Source: Verrucomicrobiota bacterium (GTDB taxonomy: Bacteria; Verrucomicrobiota; Verrucomicrobiia; Chthoniobacterales; UBA10450). Taken from it: a stretch of DNA of 64,000 nucleotides. The translations under genes were made by a program, and so were the position numbers. Below the pieces are notes generated by a model. That model saw nothing but the letters and a program-made list of their open reading frames with translations. It ran no database searches and was not told the origin of the DNA. Below, in pieces: positions 10,080-21,377 of this stretch (the first letter of the stretch is position 1; the number at the start of each line of letters is the position of its first letter). The stretch spans positions 1 through 64,000 of the forward strand of contig QHPD01000106.1 in the NCBI GenBank assembly GCA_003218975.1, written 5' to 3'.

Positions 10080-10925
10080 TCACTGCGATTTTTTCAGCAG
10101 ACGCTCGCGTTCGCGATTCAGTTGCCGCCGCTCGCTCGGGGTTAAACTTCCAATGCCGAACTTGGAGATTTTATCGAGAATCGGATCGATCGAGGCATAA
10201 ACATCATCCCGCTCCGCAGGACGTCGCGGGCGCGTTTTCTGCACGACCGTAAGCTTCGGTTTAGGGCCAATGCGTGCTTTCAAGGCGTTCCACCAGGCGA
10301 GTTCCGGCCCGGCGCCGCGCAATTCAATAAACAGGAAAGCAGCGCCGATGCTTGTCCAGACAACGACCAGATCGCTCCATGCATGGTAGGCGAGCAGCTG
10401 AAATGTGTAAACGGCAGCGAGAATCAGGGCGACCCATTTCGCCATGATCCGCAGGAACAATTCGACGCGTGGATAAATGGTGGCGAAAGCAATAAAAATT
10501 CCAAAGTGCAACGCTGGCGAACCGGTGAGGGCGGACTGTTGCCAGAGTCCCCAGATCGTGAGCAGCACTGCCGGTGTGATCAGCAAGATGAGATAGAGCG
10601 CTATGTAGGCGCGCCGCCCGATGAAACGTTCCACTTCGCGGCCGAACACGAATAGCATGTACATCTCGACCGCAAACCAAAGCAGACCCGACGGCACATG
10701 AACAAATGCGTAAGTAAAAAGGCGCCAAATCTGGCCGCTGTACCAAATAGCCCCACTATCGAATTGCAGATAAACCAAAATCGCACTTGCACCAATCGCA
10801 TAGAGGATGGCTGCGAGAATCGCGGCTGCGACGTGCAACCCGACCAGCATCGTGGTCACATCGACGGGATAACGCCCCATCCACGCAACCGGCCGGTAAT
10901 CATCGGAGGTAGTCACTCCGAACAT
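10080..10925 (-). CDS. Rhomboid-like membrane protein (possibly catalytically inactive)
   Basis: Polytopic; FTYAFVHVPSGLLWFAVEMYMLFVFGREVER is rhomboid-like, but the usual GxSG is read as TGSPALHFGIF. Confidence 0.7.
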   Translation of the reverse strand: MFGVTTSDDYRPVAWMGRYPVDVTTMLVGLHVAAAILAAILYAIGASAILVYLQFDSGAIWYSGQIWRLFTYAFVHVPSGLLWFAVEMYMLFVFGREVERFIGRRAYIALYLILLITPAVLLTIWGLWQQSALTGSPALHFGIFIAFATIYPRVELFLRIMAKWVALILAAVYTFQLLAYHAWSDLVVVWTSIGAAFLFIELRGAGPELAWWNALKARIGPKPKLTVVQKTRPRRPAERDDVYASIDPILDKISKFGIGSLTPSERRQLNRERERLLKKSQ

Positions 10926-11135
10926 GCTTTCAATTAATGCCGCGCTTCCGTTTGCGCAAGCGCAACGGGAAGTTAAAAGCATTACAAAGTTAAAAAAGCT
11001 TAAAGAGGTTACGAATTCAGGTAAACGACGCAGGAAAAAGATAGCGGCGTCTAAAACGTTGTAACTCTTTTACCGCTTCGAACGATTCAACGTGGCGAAG
11101 CCGTCATTCGTGATTAAGATGAACATCTTCGCTTT

Positions 11136-12941
11136 ATGAAAAATATCGCGCCCGCCATATTCCCGCCAAATGGGATCGGTGACGCAAGGCCCGCTAACCA
11201 GGGGGTGCTCCATTGGGTACACGAAATCGGAAAACTGACAAAACCGGAAAACATTTTCTGGTGTGACGGCTCCGAGCGCGAGAACGAATTCCTGATCGCG
11301 GAATCGTTAAAGCAGAACGTGCTGATCAAGCTGAACGAGAGAAAAGTTCCGCGGTCGTATTTGCACCGCTCCAACCCGAACGACGTCGCGCGCGTCGAGC
11401 GGGTCACGTTCATTTGCACACCGACCAAAGAGGGAGCCGGGCCGACAAACAACTGGTCGGAAGCGGCGGATACTTATTCGAAGTTATATGGACTACTGAA
11501 TGGCGCGATGCGCGGGCGCACCATGTTTGTTGTGCCTTACATCATGGGCCCGCCCGATTCGCCGCTAACGAAAGTCGGGTTCGAAATCACCGATTCAAAA
11601 TACGTCGTGCTCAGCATGCGAATCATGACGCGCATGGGTGAAATCGCGCTGAAACGACTTGGTGATGATCCAAAAGCGGAATGGAACCGCGGCGTGCATT
11701 CATTGTTAGATGTCGATCCTGACCGGCGGTTTATTTGTCATTTTCCGCAGGACAACACGATCATCTCGGTCGGCTCCGGTTACGGCGGAAACGTTTTGCT
11801 GAGCAAGAAATGTCTCGCGTTGCGCATCGGGTCGTATCTCGCGCGCGAGCAAGGTTGGATGGCTGAGCACATGTTGATCCTCGGCGTTGAATCACCCGAA
11901 GGAAAAAAACATTACGTGGCAGCAGCCTTCCCCAGCGCATGCGGAAAAACCAATTTCGCGATGTTGATTCCACCGAGACATTTCAAAGGATGGAAGATTA
12001 CCACCGTCGGTGACGATATCGCGTGGATGGAAATTCGCGATGGACGTTTGTTTGCTGTGAACCCGGAGAACGGTTATTTCGGCGTTGTCCCGGGCACGAG
12101 TTACAAATCGAATCCGAACGCGATGAGGTCAATCGAGCACGACACGCTTTACACGAACGTGGCCCTCACTGATGACAGCGATGTTTGGTGGGAAGGAAAA
12201 GACGGCGCGCCGCCGAAACACGCTATCGATTGGCGTGGGAACGATTGGACGCCGGACTCGAAAGAAAAGGCCGCGCATCCGAATAGCCGGTTTGCCACGC
12301 CGATGCGCAATAATCCTGCTCTCGACGTCGATGTTGGAAAAGGCGAAGGCGTTCCCATCAGCGCCATCATTTTCGGCGGACGCCGCAGTGATACGGTGCC
12401 ACTGGTTTATCAGGCGTTCGATTGGACTCACGGCGTTTACCTCGGCGCCACCATGGCCTCCGAGACAACCGCCGCCGCGACGGGCGCTGTCGGACAAGTC
12501 CGCCGCGATCCGATGGCGATGTTGCCTTTCTGTGGATACAACATCGGCGATTATTTCCAGCATTGGATCGACATCGGAAAGCGTCTCACCAATCCGTCGC
12601 TCATCTTTAACGTGAACTGGTTCCGCAAAGGCACGAATGGAAAATTCCTTTGGCCAGGCTTCGGCGAGAACATGCGGGTGCTCAAATGGGTCATCGATCG
12701 CTGCGAGGGAATCGGCGGCGCACTCGAATCACCCGTTGGCTGGTTGCCCAGCCCGCATGATCTCGATCTCGAAGAACTCGATATCGATCACAAATCTGTC
12801 GCCGACCTTCTCGGAGTCGATCACGAGGAATGGCAAAAAGAACTCGCCGAACACAAGAAGTTTTTCGACTCCCTCGGCGGCGTGGTTCCGGAAGAACTCG
12901 AGAAACAGCGTGAAAATCTCGAAGGGCGATTCGCTGAATAA
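11136..12941 (+). CDS. pckG: Phosphoenolpyruvate carboxykinase (GTP)
   Basis: 601 aa; AAFPSACGKTNFAML P-loop/active site, FGGRRSDTVPLVYQAFDWTHGVYLGA. Confidence 0.97.
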   Translation: MKNIAPAIFPPNGIGDARPANQGVLHWVHEIGKLTKPENIFWCDGSERENEFLIAESLKQNVLIKLNERKVPRSYLHRSNPNDVARVERVTFICTPTKEGAGPTNNWSEAADTYSKLYGLLNGAMRGRTMFVVPYIMGPPDSPLTKVGFEITDSKYVVLSMRIMTRMGEIALKRLGDDPKAEWNRGVHSLLDVDPDRRFICHFPQDNTIISVGSGYGGNVLLSKKCLALRIGSYLAREQGWMAEHMLILGVESPEGKKHYVAAAFPSACGKTNFAMLIPPRHFKGWKITTVGDDIAWMEIRDGRLFAVNPENGYFGVVPGTSYKSNPNAMRSIEHDTLYTNVALTDDSDVWWEGKDGAPPKHAIDWRGNDWTPDSKEKAAHPNSRFATPMRNNPALDVDVGKGEGVPISAIIFGGRRSDTVPLVYQAFDWTHGVYLGATMASETTAAATGAVGQVRRDPMAMLPFCGYNIGDYFQHWIDIGKRLTNPSLIFNVNWFRKGTNGKFLWPGFGENMRVLKWVIDRCEGIGGALESPVGWLPSPHDLDLEELDIDHKSVADLLGVDHEEWQKELAEHKKFFDSLGGVVPEELEKQRENLEGRFAE

Positions 12942-12953
12942 TCACCCGCGGCG

Positions 12954-13066
12954 GTCATCCCGAGCCGCGCAGACGGCGAGCGACCTCGCATTTCGTGGTG
13001 GAGCATGCAAGTCACCTCGCGTGGCACGCCAGCTTGTGTGAGGTCCCTCACTTTGTTCCGGATGAC
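12954..13066. repeat. Dispersed palindromic repeat family A, long copy upstream of uvrA
   Basis: Starts gtcatcccgagccgcgcag, ends ttccggatgac (inverted termini). Confidence 0.7.
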
Positions 13067-16000
13067 ACCGCGTCCCGTGCTGCGAAAATTTGCGCTCGGC
13101 GTCCGCATCTGGAATTGTTTCCAGTGGGTTCGAAGGTTGGGAAAAAAAAGCGCGTCAGAGTGTCGCCCGCGAACGATTGCATCGAGATTCGTGGGGCGCG
13201 CCAGAACAATCTCAAAGGCATCGACATTGATCTTCCCCTGGGGAAATTGACGCTAGTCACGGGCCCCAGCGGGAGCGGCAAATCGAGCCTGGCATTCGAG
13301 ACCATTTACGCCGAAGGCCAGCGACGTTACGTCGAAACATTCAGCCCTTACATGCGACAGTTTCTCGATCGCATGGACAAGCCGCGTGTGGACGACATCC
13401 GCGGTATCCCTCCTGCGATCGCAATCGAGCAATCGAATCCGGTCAAGAGCTCGCGCTCGACTGTCGGCACGATGACCGAGATCAACGATTATTTGAAACT
13501 TCTTTGGCCACGTGTCGCTCACGCCTTCTGTCCAAATTGCAGCCGCGAAATCCGGCCTGAAACCGCGCAATCGATCGCCCAGCAAGTGCTGCATGACTGC
13601 GCAGGAAAAAATATTCTCATCACTTTTTGGGTCGCAGTCCCAGCGAAAACGCAGCCGCGCGCATTTTTCGATTTCCTTCAGCAGCAGGGTTATTTGCGCG
13701 TTTGGATCGAAGACAAAGTCGTGCGCGTCGACGCCGATCCAAAAATCAAACGGTTTGGCGCCCGGGTGCAGGTAATTCAGGATCGCATCGCAATCACTGA
13801 AGAAAATCGCGCGCGATTAGTTGAGGCAATCGAAACGGCGCTGCGTTTTGGGAAAGGCAAGATCAACATCATTCCAAGTGTAGAGGCAGGCGTGTCGCCT
13901 GCGATCTCAACGAACGCGGCCGACACGGCCGCCACTGCAGCTCTTCCCTTCTCCACCGGCTGGCACTGTGCCCACTGCGATCTCGACATCCGCCCGCCCA
14001 CACCCGGGCTGTTCAGTTTCAATAATCCGCTCGGCGCGTGCCCGGAATGTCGAGGATTCGGCCGCACCATTGCGATCGATCTTAACAAAGCGATTCCCGA
14101 CCGTAGCTTGAGTATCAAACAAGGCGTGGTGCGCGTTTTTCGCGGCGCCGAGTTTGGCGAATCGCAGAAAGATTTGCTTCGGGCATGCGCGCGCGAGGAG
14201 ATCGACGTCAATGTGCCCTTCGAGGAATTGCCCAAGGCCGATCAGGACTTCGTTATCGAAGGCGAAAAGCGATCCGGCGATTACACCGAAGAAGATTACG
14301 AATACGATCGATGGTACGGCGTCCGCGGCTTTTTTCGGTGGCTCGAGAGCAAGACTTACAAGATGCATGTGCGCGTTTTGCTCAGCCGCTATCGCGCCTA
14401 CGTCACCTGTCCCAGCTGCAAGGGCGGACGCTATCAGCCAGAAACGGTCAATTACAAAATCTGGGGAGCGCACGCGCCCTCGCGTGCCGTTTCCGGCGCC
14501 TCGCCGGAAACCCTTCTTACCCTTCCACAATTTCAGGCGCTTTCGATTTCCGATGCGCGCGATCTTCTCCGCAAGATCGACATCCCTGCGGGCGACAAAA
14601 CCGTCCAGATGTTGCGTAATGAAATCAGCGCGCGCCTCAATTATCTTTGCGAGGTCGGCGTCGGTTATCTCACGCTCGACCGGTCCACGCGCACATTGAG
14701 CGGCGGCGAAGTCCAGCGCGTTAACCTCACAACATGTCTTGGCGCATCACTAGTCAACACACTCTTTGTTATGGATGAACCGAGCATCGGTTTGCATCCA
14801 CGCGACGTGGGCCGGCTGGTGCGTGTGATGCACGATTTGCGCGACAAAGGCAACACGCTGCTGGTGGTCGAGCATGAAGAACAAATCATTCGCGCCGCCG
14901 ACAATCTGGTCGACATCGGGCCGGGACGCGGCGAACGCGGAGGCGAGTTGGTTTGGAATGGCGCGCTCGACGATTTTCTTTTGCGCTCTAGCCGATCCTT
15001 AACGCGTGATTATCTCGCGGGCCGAAAATCGATTCCCATCCCAAAATCTCGCCGGAAATCCACATTATCGATCAAGATCATTGGCGCGCGACAGCACAAC
15101 CTTAAAAACATCGACGTCGATCTTCCATTGGGCGTTTTCACATGTGTCACCGGCGTTTCCGGTTCCGGGAAATCCACGCTGATTCACGACGTGCTCTACC
15201 GGAATCTGCTGATCGCGAAGGGGCAGTCGTCCGAACAGGAGCCGGGTGCATGCAAATCAGTCGCCGGCGCGCATCGCGTCCGCGACGTAATCATGGTGGA
15301 TCAGGCACCGCTTGCGCGCACGCCGCGGTCAACGCCGCTGCTTTATTTGGGGCTTTACGATCGTGTCCGCGAATTGTTCGCCGCGCAACCGGAAGCAGTA
15401 TCACAGGGACTCACGGCGGGCACATTCTCGTTTAATTCCGGCAGCGGCCGCTGTGAACGTTGTTCCGGCACAGGATACGAGAAAATTGAGATGCAATTTT
15501 TGAGCGATCTTTTTGTGCGCTGCGCAGAATGCGAAGGCAAACGGTTTCAGTCGCATGTTCTGAAAGTTCAACTGCACGGCAAATCAATTCACGATCTGCT
15601 CAAACTCACCGTAAGCGAGGCGATCGCATTTTTCGCGCAAATCGGCGAGGACAAGAGCTTGTCCGAACCGCTTGGCGTGCTTGAAGAAGTAGGCCTTGGT
15701 TATCTGCGCTTAGGGCAACCTCTCAACACTCTTTCCGGCGGCGAATCGCAAAGACTGAAACTGGTTGGCCACCTCGCGGAATCAGAAATCGCCCGATCCC
15801 TGAATGGGAAGGGAACTCCGATGAAACGCGAGCACGCGACGAAAGTCGGTGTCGGCAATCTGTTTATCTTCGATGAGCCGACCACCGGACTCCACTTCGA
15901 TGACGTGGCCATGCTGCTGCGATTATTTCAGCGGCTGGTCGATGGCGGTCATTCCATCGTGGTGATCGAGCACAATCTCGAAGTGATCAAATGCGCCGAT

Positions 16001-18910
16001 TGGATTGTCGATCTTGGTCCGGAAGCAGGAGATGCGGGCGGCGATGTGGTCGCTGTCGGAACTCCAGAGCAAATCCCGAAGGCGGGTGCATCACACACAG
16101 GACATTTCTTACAACGAGTGTTCACACAATCTCGGAAAAAGTTGCATGTCATCCCCAGCCGTGAAGACGGCGAGGGACCTCGCAAAGCACCGCGCGAGTT
16201 GGAGAGGTCCTTCGCTTACGCTCAGGATGACAACGTGGAAATGGCTCGAGCTGCTGAAGAAGCTCCACGTTTTCGCGTAGATGGAGCGAATGGCGCAATC
16301 CAGGTCCACGGTGCGCGCGAGCACAACCTGAAAAACATCGACGTAAAAATTCCGCGAGAGCAGCTCGTCGTAATTACCGGTCTGAGTGGCTCCGGCAAAT
16401 CCACGCTCGCATTTGATATTCTTTTCGCGGAGGGGCAACGACGTTTTCTCGACAGTATGTCGCCATATGCACGGCAATTCGTCGAGCAGCTGGAGAAGCC
16501 GGATGTCGATTTGATCAGCGGGTTGCCTCCCAGTGTCGCGATCGAGCAGCGAGTTACACGCGGCGGAGGGAAATCGACCGTCGCTACGGTGACGGAGGTG
16601 TACCACTTTCTCCGATTGCTTTTCGCAAAGACCGGAACGCAATTTTGCCCGGACTGTGATTTGCCGGTGGAGAAAAAAAGCCTCGCCGCCATTGCCAAAC
16701 AAATTGAATCAACAGCGAAGCGCGGGCCGGTGAGAGTGCTTGCGCCACTGGTCAAGGCTCGAAAAGGTTTTCACACCGAAGTCGCGCGCTGGGCGGAACG
16801 TCAGGGATTCGACACGCTGTATGTGGATGGAAAATTGGTTCCTATCCCGCATTTTCGAAAATTGGAGCGGTTCAAAGAGCATACGATCGACGTGGTCGTT
16901 AGTCTCATCGATCGGAAGCGAATTTCGAAAACGCGCGAAGTCGTTCGTCGGGCGCTGGAGATCGGCCGCGGAACGGGGCGTCTGCTTGACTCCAAAAACA
17001 GGCTCACAGTCATGAGCACCGAAATGAGCTGTCCAAACTGTGGCCGCGCGTTTGAGGAGCTCGATCCGCGTTTGTTTTCGTTTAATTCACCTCACGGGGC
17101 CTGTGAAGAATGCGGCGGATTCGGCGAAATTTGGGACCAGGATCTGCAAACCGGTGCCAGCCCCGACGGTGATTCGGTTCTGGAAACCGAGCTCGCTGCC
17201 GAGCGCGAGTCCGAACGGATCGAGGAAGGCGAAGCGCGGGAATGCCCGAGTTGTCACGGTTCGCGCTTGAACGCCGTGGCGCGTTACGTGCGTGTCCAAG
17301 GTTACACGATCGATCAGTTCACGAATCTTTCGGCCAGTGAAGCAGCGCGCAAGGTCGAGAGATTAAAGTTCCGGGGAACGCATCAAACGATCGCTGCCGG
17401 TCTCGTTCCTGAAATTCAGCAGCGATTACGTTTCATGGAAAAAGTTGGCCTCGGCTACCTCGCGCTCGGGCGCTCGGCTAAGACGTTAAGCGGTGGAGAA
17501 TCGCAGCGGATTCGGTTAGCAGCACAACTCGGCTCGAACCTGCGCGGGGTCCTTTACGTACTGGATGAGCCGACAATCGGTCTTCATCCGCGCGATAACT
17601 TGCGATTGCTCGACACGCTCACCGCGCTGCGGAACAAAGGAAACTCGCTGATTGTTGTCGAACACGACGAGGAGACGATGCGGCGCGCCGATCACATCGT
17701 CGATCTTGGTCCGCGTGCAGGAATTCACGGCGGTGAGGTCGTGGCGACTGGCACGCTGCGCGACGTCGAAAGGAATCCAAGTTCCGAAACGGCACGCTGC
17801 CTGAAAACACCGCTTCACCATCCTACCCGCGGATTACGCCGGTCTCTGCGCGACGTTGAAGACTGGATCGAAGTCCATGGCGCGAGGGCGAATAATTTGA
17901 AGGATATCGATGTTCGATTCCCCGTTGGCAGGCTTTCAGTGATCACAGGAATTTCCGGCAGCGGTAAATCGACATTGATGCACGAGGTAATTTGGCCTGC
18001 GGTGCGCGACCAGCTGAAAGAAAGAAAACGCGCAGGAAATGGCGATCTGTTCAAACTGGTTAGTGGCGCGCAAGAGATCGAAGCCGTTTACGAGGTCGAT
18101 CAATCGCCGATCGGGAAAACGTCCCGTTCGACGCCGGGCACCTACGTCAAGGTGTTCGACGAGATCCGGAATCTTTACGCGCAACTGCCGGTCTCCCGCG
18201 TGCGCGGCTATTCCGCGAGCCGATTCTCGTTCAACGCCGAAGGCGGTCGTTGCGAGACTTGCAAGGGTCAGGGCGTGATCAAACTGGAGATGAATTTTCT
18301 GCCGCGTAGCTATGTGCCGTGCGAAGACTGCGGCGGTAAACGTTACAATCCGCAAACGCTTGAGGTACTTTACAGCGACAAATCGATCGGCGACGTGATG
18401 GAAATGACGATCGAAGAAGCGGCGGAATTCTTTTCCGCGCATCCGAAAATTGCGCGTCCGCTTTCCCTTTTGGTCGATACCGGACTTGGGTACCTTAAGC
18501 TGGGACAACCGAGTCCGACGCTGAGCGGCGGCGAAGCGCAGCGGCTGAAGCTGGTGACGCAACTAAAACGGGGCGTTAGCCGTGCGGCGGATGAGCGGAT
18601 TCGCAAAATGCGCAGGCCAGGCTCGACATTGTATTTGCTTGAGGAGCCCACGATTGGCCTGCACATGGCCGACATTGAATTGCTTCTCAACGTGCTGCAT
18701 CGGCTCGTCGACGAAGGAAACACGGTGATTGTCATCGAACACAATCTTAGCGTGATCTCAGAAGCCGATTACATTGTTGATCTTGGCCCAGAGGCCGGCG
18801 CGGATGGAGGCGAAGTTGTCGCCTGCGGGACGCCGGAACAAGTCGCAAAGAACCGCGTGAGCCGCACCGCACCGTTTTTGCGAAAGACGCTTCAAGCGAC
18901 GCGCCGCTAA
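12995..18910 (+). CDS. uvrA: Double-length excinuclease ABC subunit A (two UvrA units in one polypeptide)
   Basis: Four Walker A motifs ([36 protein letters not shown]), four LSGGE signatures, CxxC zinc motifs; the ORF 5' end lies in repeat A, so the true start may be GTG 13160. Confidence 0.93.
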   Translation: MVEHASHLAWHASLCEVPHFVPDDTASRAAKICARRPHLELFPVGSKVGKKKRVRVSPANDCIEIRGARQNNLKGIDIDLPLGKLTLVTGPSGSGKSSLAFETIYAEGQRRYVETFSPYMRQFLDRMDKPRVDDIRGIPPAIAIEQSNPVKSSRSTVGTMTEINDYLKLLWPRVAHAFCPNCSREIRPETAQSIAQQVLHDCAGKNILITFWVAVPAKTQPRAFFDFLQQQGYLRVWIEDKVVRVDADPKIKRFGARVQVIQDRIAITEENRARLVEAIETALRFGKGKINIIPSVEAGVSPAISTNAADTAATAALPFSTGWHCAHCDLDIRPPTPGLFSFNNPLGACPECRGFGRTIAIDLNKAIPDRSLSIKQGVVRVFRGAEFGESQKDLLRACAREEIDVNVPFEELPKADQDFVIEGEKRSGDYTEEDYEYDRWYGVRGFFRWLESKTYKMHVRVLLSRYRAYVTCPSCKGGRYQPETVNYKIWGAHAPSRAVSGASPETLLTLPQFQALSISDARDLLRKIDIPAGDKTVQMLRNEISARLNYLCEVGVGYLTLDRSTRTLSGGEVQRVNLTTCLGASLVNTLFVMDEPSIGLHPRDVGRLVRVMHDLRDKGNTLLVVEHEEQIIRAADNLVDIGPGRGERGGELVWNGALDDFLLRSSRSLTRDYLAGRKSIPIPKSRRKSTLSIKIIGARQHNLKNIDVDLPLGVFTCVTGVSGSGKSTLIHDVLYRNLLIAKGQSSEQEPGACKSVAGAHRVRDVIMVDQAPLARTPRSTPLLYLGLYDRVRELFAAQPEAVSQGLTAGTFSFNSGSGRCERCSGTGYEKIEMQFLSDLFVRCAECEGKRFQSHVLKVQLHGKSIHDLLKLTVSEAIAFFAQIGEDKSLSEPLGVLEEVGLGYLRLGQPLNTLSGGESQRLKLVGHLAESEIARSLNGKGTPMKREHATKVGVGNLFIFDEPTTGLHFDDVAMLLRLFQRLVDGGHSIVVIEHNLEVIKCADWIVDLGPEAGDAGGDVVAVGTPEQIPKAGASHTGHFLQRVFTQSRKKLHVIPSREDGEGPRKAPRELERSFAYAQDDNVEMARAAEEAPRFRVDGANGAIQVHGAREHNLKNIDVKIPREQLVVITGLSGSGKSTLAFDILFAEGQRRFLDSMSPYARQFVEQLEKPDVDLISGLPPSVAIEQRVTRGGGKSTVATVTEVYHFLRLLFAKTGTQFCPDCDLPVEKKSLAAIAKQIESTAKRGPVRVLAPLVKARKGFHTEVARWAERQGFDTLYVDGKLVPIPHFRKLERFKEHTIDVVVSLIDRKRISKTREVVRRALEIGRGTGRLLDSKNRLTVMSTEMSCPNCGRAFEELDPRLFSFNSPHGACEECGGFGEIWDQDLQTGASPDGDSVLETELAAERESERIEEGEARECPSCHGSRLNAVARYVRVQGYTIDQFTNLSASEAARKVERLKFRGTHQTIAAGLVPEIQQRLRFMEKVGLGYLALGRSAKTLSGGESQRIRLAAQLGSNLRGVLYVLDEPTIGLHPRDNLRLLDTLTALRNKGNSLIVVEHDEETMRRADHIVDLGPRAGIHGGEVVATGTLRDVERNPSSETARCLKTPLHHPTRGLRRSLRDVEDWIEVHGARANNLKDIDVRFPVGRLSVITGISGSGKSTLMHEVIWPAVRDQLKERKRAGNGDLFKLVSGAQEIEAVYEVDQSPIGKTSRSTPGTYVKVFDEIRNLYAQLPVSRVRGYSASRFSFNAEGGRCETCKGQGVIKLEMNFLPRSYVPCEDCGGKRYNPQTLEVLYSDKSIGDVMEMTIEEAAEFFSAHPKIARPLSLLVDTGLGYLKLGQPSPTLSGGEAQRLKLVTQLKRGVSRAADERIRKMRRPGSTLYLLEEPTIGLHMADIELLLNVLHRLVDEGNTVIVIEHNLSVISEADYIVDLGPEAGADGGEVVACGTPEQVAKNRVSRTAPFLRKTLQATRR
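13880..13940. repeat. Family B repeat inside uvrA coding sequence
   Basis: gtagaggcaggcgtgtcgcctgcgatctcaacgaacgcggccgacacggccgccac; encodes [20 protein letters not shown] in frame. Confidence 0.75.
14461..14512. repeat. Family C repeat inside uvrA coding sequence
   Basis: ctggggagcgcacgcgccctcgcgtgccgtttccggcgcctcgccggaaac; encodes [17 protein letters not shown] in frame; similar to intergenic 22308 and 42821. Confidence 0.75.
16148..16231. repeat. Family A repeat inside uvrA coding sequence, between the two UvrA units
   Basis: gtcatccccagccgtgaagacggcgagggacctcgc...gctcaggatgac, 84 bp; encodes [28 protein letters not shown]. Confidence 0.85.
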
Positions 18911-19011
18911 ACCGCGTGATCACCCTGAACCAGCTACTTGGTTAGTTCTTCCACTGGAATGATCTCAACGCCTTGCAAGTAGCTGGGGAAGGATCTCGCG
19001 ATCGAAGCGCG

Positions 19012-19078
19012 CGTCATGCAGCGCAGATTGAGTAATCCACGCCCGTTTGCGAGATCCCTTACATTCGTTCGGGATGAC
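19012..19078. repeat. Family A repeat, intergenic copy upstream of lgt
   Basis: gtcatgcagcgcagattgagtaatccacgcccgtttgcgagatcccttacattcgttcgggatgac. Confidence 0.6.
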
Positions 19079-19125
19079 GCGCGTTTTCGTTGCGAGTCCT
19101 GCGGACATCACGGACAATCGGCGCA

Positions 19126-20070
19126 ATGCTCGCGTATTATCTGCACAATCTCGATCCAATTATTTTTCGGATTTCCGACAATGTTGGCCCCCGGTGGTAC
19201 GGCCTGGCTTACGTGCTCGCTTTTATCTCCAGCTATCTCCTTCTTCTGTGGCTTGCTAAGCGCGGCTTTGCTGATCTCCCGCCGCAACGAGTGGGCGACT
19301 TCATCACTGGCTGCGCGTTGTTTGGCGTGATCATCGGCGGGCGTCTCGGCTACGTTTTCTTCTACAAGCCCGAAATGCTGCGCGAGCCGCTGTCGATCTT
19401 CCGTGTTTGGGAAGGCGGAATGTCGAGCCACGGCGGAATGCTCGGCCTGTTGCTTTTCACTTTGTACTACACCCACCGGCACAAAATCTCGTGGACAAAT
19501 CTCGGCGACAATCTGGTTGTCACCGCGCCGATCGGCTTGTTCTTTGGGCGCTGCGCCAATTTCATCAACGGCGAACTTTACGGACGGATGACCAAGGTCC
19601 CCTGGGCGATGCAATTCCCCAAGGAACTGTTCGATCATCCCCAGGAGGCCGAGCGCGCGGTGGCGGCATGCACGCGAATCGATCCATCGCTCACCACACC
19701 CGACGCAATCCTTGAGGCGGTTCGTGGCCAGCCACAACTGACCACTGCATTGCGCTCAATCCTTTCGCCGCGCCATCCCTCCCAGCTTTACGAGGCTTTT
19801 TTTGAAGGAATCGTTCTGTTCGCGATTTTGTGGTTCGTACGTACGCGCAGGCGTGAGCCGAATGGCGTTTTGACCGGATTGTTCTTTATCTGTTACGCGA
19901 TTTTTCGGATCGTAATTGAATATTTTCGCGAACCCGACGCGACGCTGATCGGTCCCTTCACGCGAGGCCAATTCTTCTCATTTTTTCTGATTGTGATTGG
20001 AGCCGGGTTTATTACGGCGGCCAAAATGCGACCGACGTTTCCGAGAAAGATGTCCGTCGAACCAGGGTAG
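19126..20070 (+). CDS. lgt: Prolipoprotein diacylglyceryl transferase
   Basis: MLAYYLHNLDPIIFRI...GGMSSHGGMLGLLLF...GRCANFINGELYGR...RHPSQLYEAFFEG. Confidence 0.95.
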   Translation: MLAYYLHNLDPIIFRISDNVGPRWYGLAYVLAFISSYLLLLWLAKRGFADLPPQRVGDFITGCALFGVIIGGRLGYVFFYKPEMLREPLSIFRVWEGGMSSHGGMLGLLLFTLYYTHRHKISWTNLGDNLVVTAPIGLFFGRCANFINGELYGRMTKVPWAMQFPKELFDHPQEAERAVAACTRIDPSLTTPDAILEAVRGQPQLTTALRSILSPRHPSQLYEAFFEGIVLFAILWFVRTRRREPNGVLTGLFFICYAIFRIVIEYFREPDATLIGPFTRGQFFSFFLIVIGAGFITAAKMRPTFPRKMSVEPG

Positions 20071-20156
20071 GGACGGCGCACCGCTGCGCCCCTATCTCGA
20101 AATGACAAGTGGCGTTTCTTTGAAATGGCGTTATTACTTATGCCGGTGACGCGGAA

Positions 20157-20912
20157 ATGCTCTTTGCGACGCTGCTAGCGGCCGGCGGTCTCCTTTTTGC
20201 GTTCGATCACGCGACGATCGCAGGAAAGCTGGTTCTCTCTCTTTTGGCCATCGCTTCGATTTTCAGTTGGTCAATCATGATCACGAAATTCCGCGTGATC
20301 CGCTTCGCCCAAAAACAGAACGCGCGTTTCCTCACCGCTTTCCGGCAAGATCGACAACCGCTGCGTCTGTTTGAGAAGAACGCGCGATTTCCTGGATCGC
20401 CAGTTTTCAACGTGTATCGGGCTGGCTGCGAGGAAATGACATTTCATTTGCTCGGTTCGCCGGAGGTGGATGACACTTTTCGCGCGCGACTCGGGATCGC
20501 TGATAAAATTTCACCGGCGCAAATGGGCGCGGTAAACGCGGCGATGGAGCGCGCGGTAGGCGAGACAGCGCTGACATTAGAATCGCAGATGATCTTGCTC
20601 GCCACCGCGGTGAGCGGCTCGCCGTTTCTTGGTTTGCTCGGCACCGTCTGGGGCGTGATGGACGCGTTCACCGGTGTGGCCGAAGCGGGCTCGCCGAGCC
20701 TTGTCTCGATGGCGCCCGGCGTTTCCGGCGCGCTCATTACCACGGTGACCGCGCTCTGTGTCGCCATTCCCGCAATGTTCGGTTACAACTTTCTCCTCAC
20801 CAGCATTCGCGGCATCATCGTGGAAATGGATAACTTTGCCGCCGAACTCGCATCCGAGTTCGAACATAAATACGTCGATCACGGCTCGCGTGAATCGGCC
20901 TTTCGCAGATGA
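20157..20912 (+). CDS. MotA/TolQ/ExbB proton channel family protein
   Basis: 251 aa; SGSPFLGLLGTVWGVMDAFTGVAEAG...APGVSGALITTVTALCVAIPAMFGYN. Confidence 0.92.
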   Translation: MLFATLLAAGGLLFAFDHATIAGKLVLSLLAIASIFSWSIMITKFRVIRFAQKQNARFLTAFRQDRQPLRLFEKNARFPGSPVFNVYRAGCEEMTFHLLGSPEVDDTFRARLGIADKISPAQMGAVNAAMERAVGETALTLESQMILLATAVSGSPFLGLLGTVWGVMDAFTGVAEAGSPSLVSMAPGVSGALITTVTALCVAIPAMFGYNFLLTSIRGIIVEMDNFAAELASEFEHKYVDHGSRESAFRR

Positions 20913-20960
20913 TTGTCATGTCGAGCGAAGTCTCCCGCAATGGCGGGATTGCTATTTGAA

Positions 20961-21377
20961 ATGAGACGCTATTCGCAACGCCAAAGCCTCTCCACGTTAA
21001 GCGAGATCAACGTCACGCCGCTGCTCGATCTCGCGTTTGTGCTGCTCATCATATTCATGATCACCACACCGCTACTTGAAAGCAGCATGAACTTGGTGAT
21101 CCCATCCAGCGGCGCAAAGAATCCGCCGATCAGTTCTTCGCAGGTGCAAACGGTCTCGATCGATCGCACCGATACGATCCGGTTCAACAATCAAGTGGTG
21201 GACTTGGAAACCCTCAGCGCGCAATTGACCCAGGTGAAACAGACAAATCCAGATGTCGCAATCGTGATTCGACCCGATCGCGATTTGCCAGTGCAAAAAT
21301 TGATTGGACTGATGGATGCGTTGCAACGCACGGGAATCACCAAGGTCGGCATCGCTACAAGAGCGGGAACAAAATAG
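20961..21377 (+). CDS. ExbD/TolR family biopolymer transport protein
   Basis: INVTPLLDLAFVLLIIFMITTPLLESSMNLVIPS; preferred start MRRYSQRQS downstream of a repeat-like GTCATGTCGAGCG. Confidence 0.92.
   Translation: MRRYSQRQSLSTLSEINVTPLLDLAFVLLIIFMITTPLLESSMNLVIPSSGAKNPPISSSQVQTVSIDRTDTIRFNNQVVDLETLSAQLTQVKQTNPDVAIVIRPDRDLPVQKLIGLMDALQRTGITKVGIATRAGTK

Noticed and set aside
13907-14530. 207-aa minus-strand ORF in uvrA
   Set aside because: Antisense shadow ORF within a well-supported CDS.
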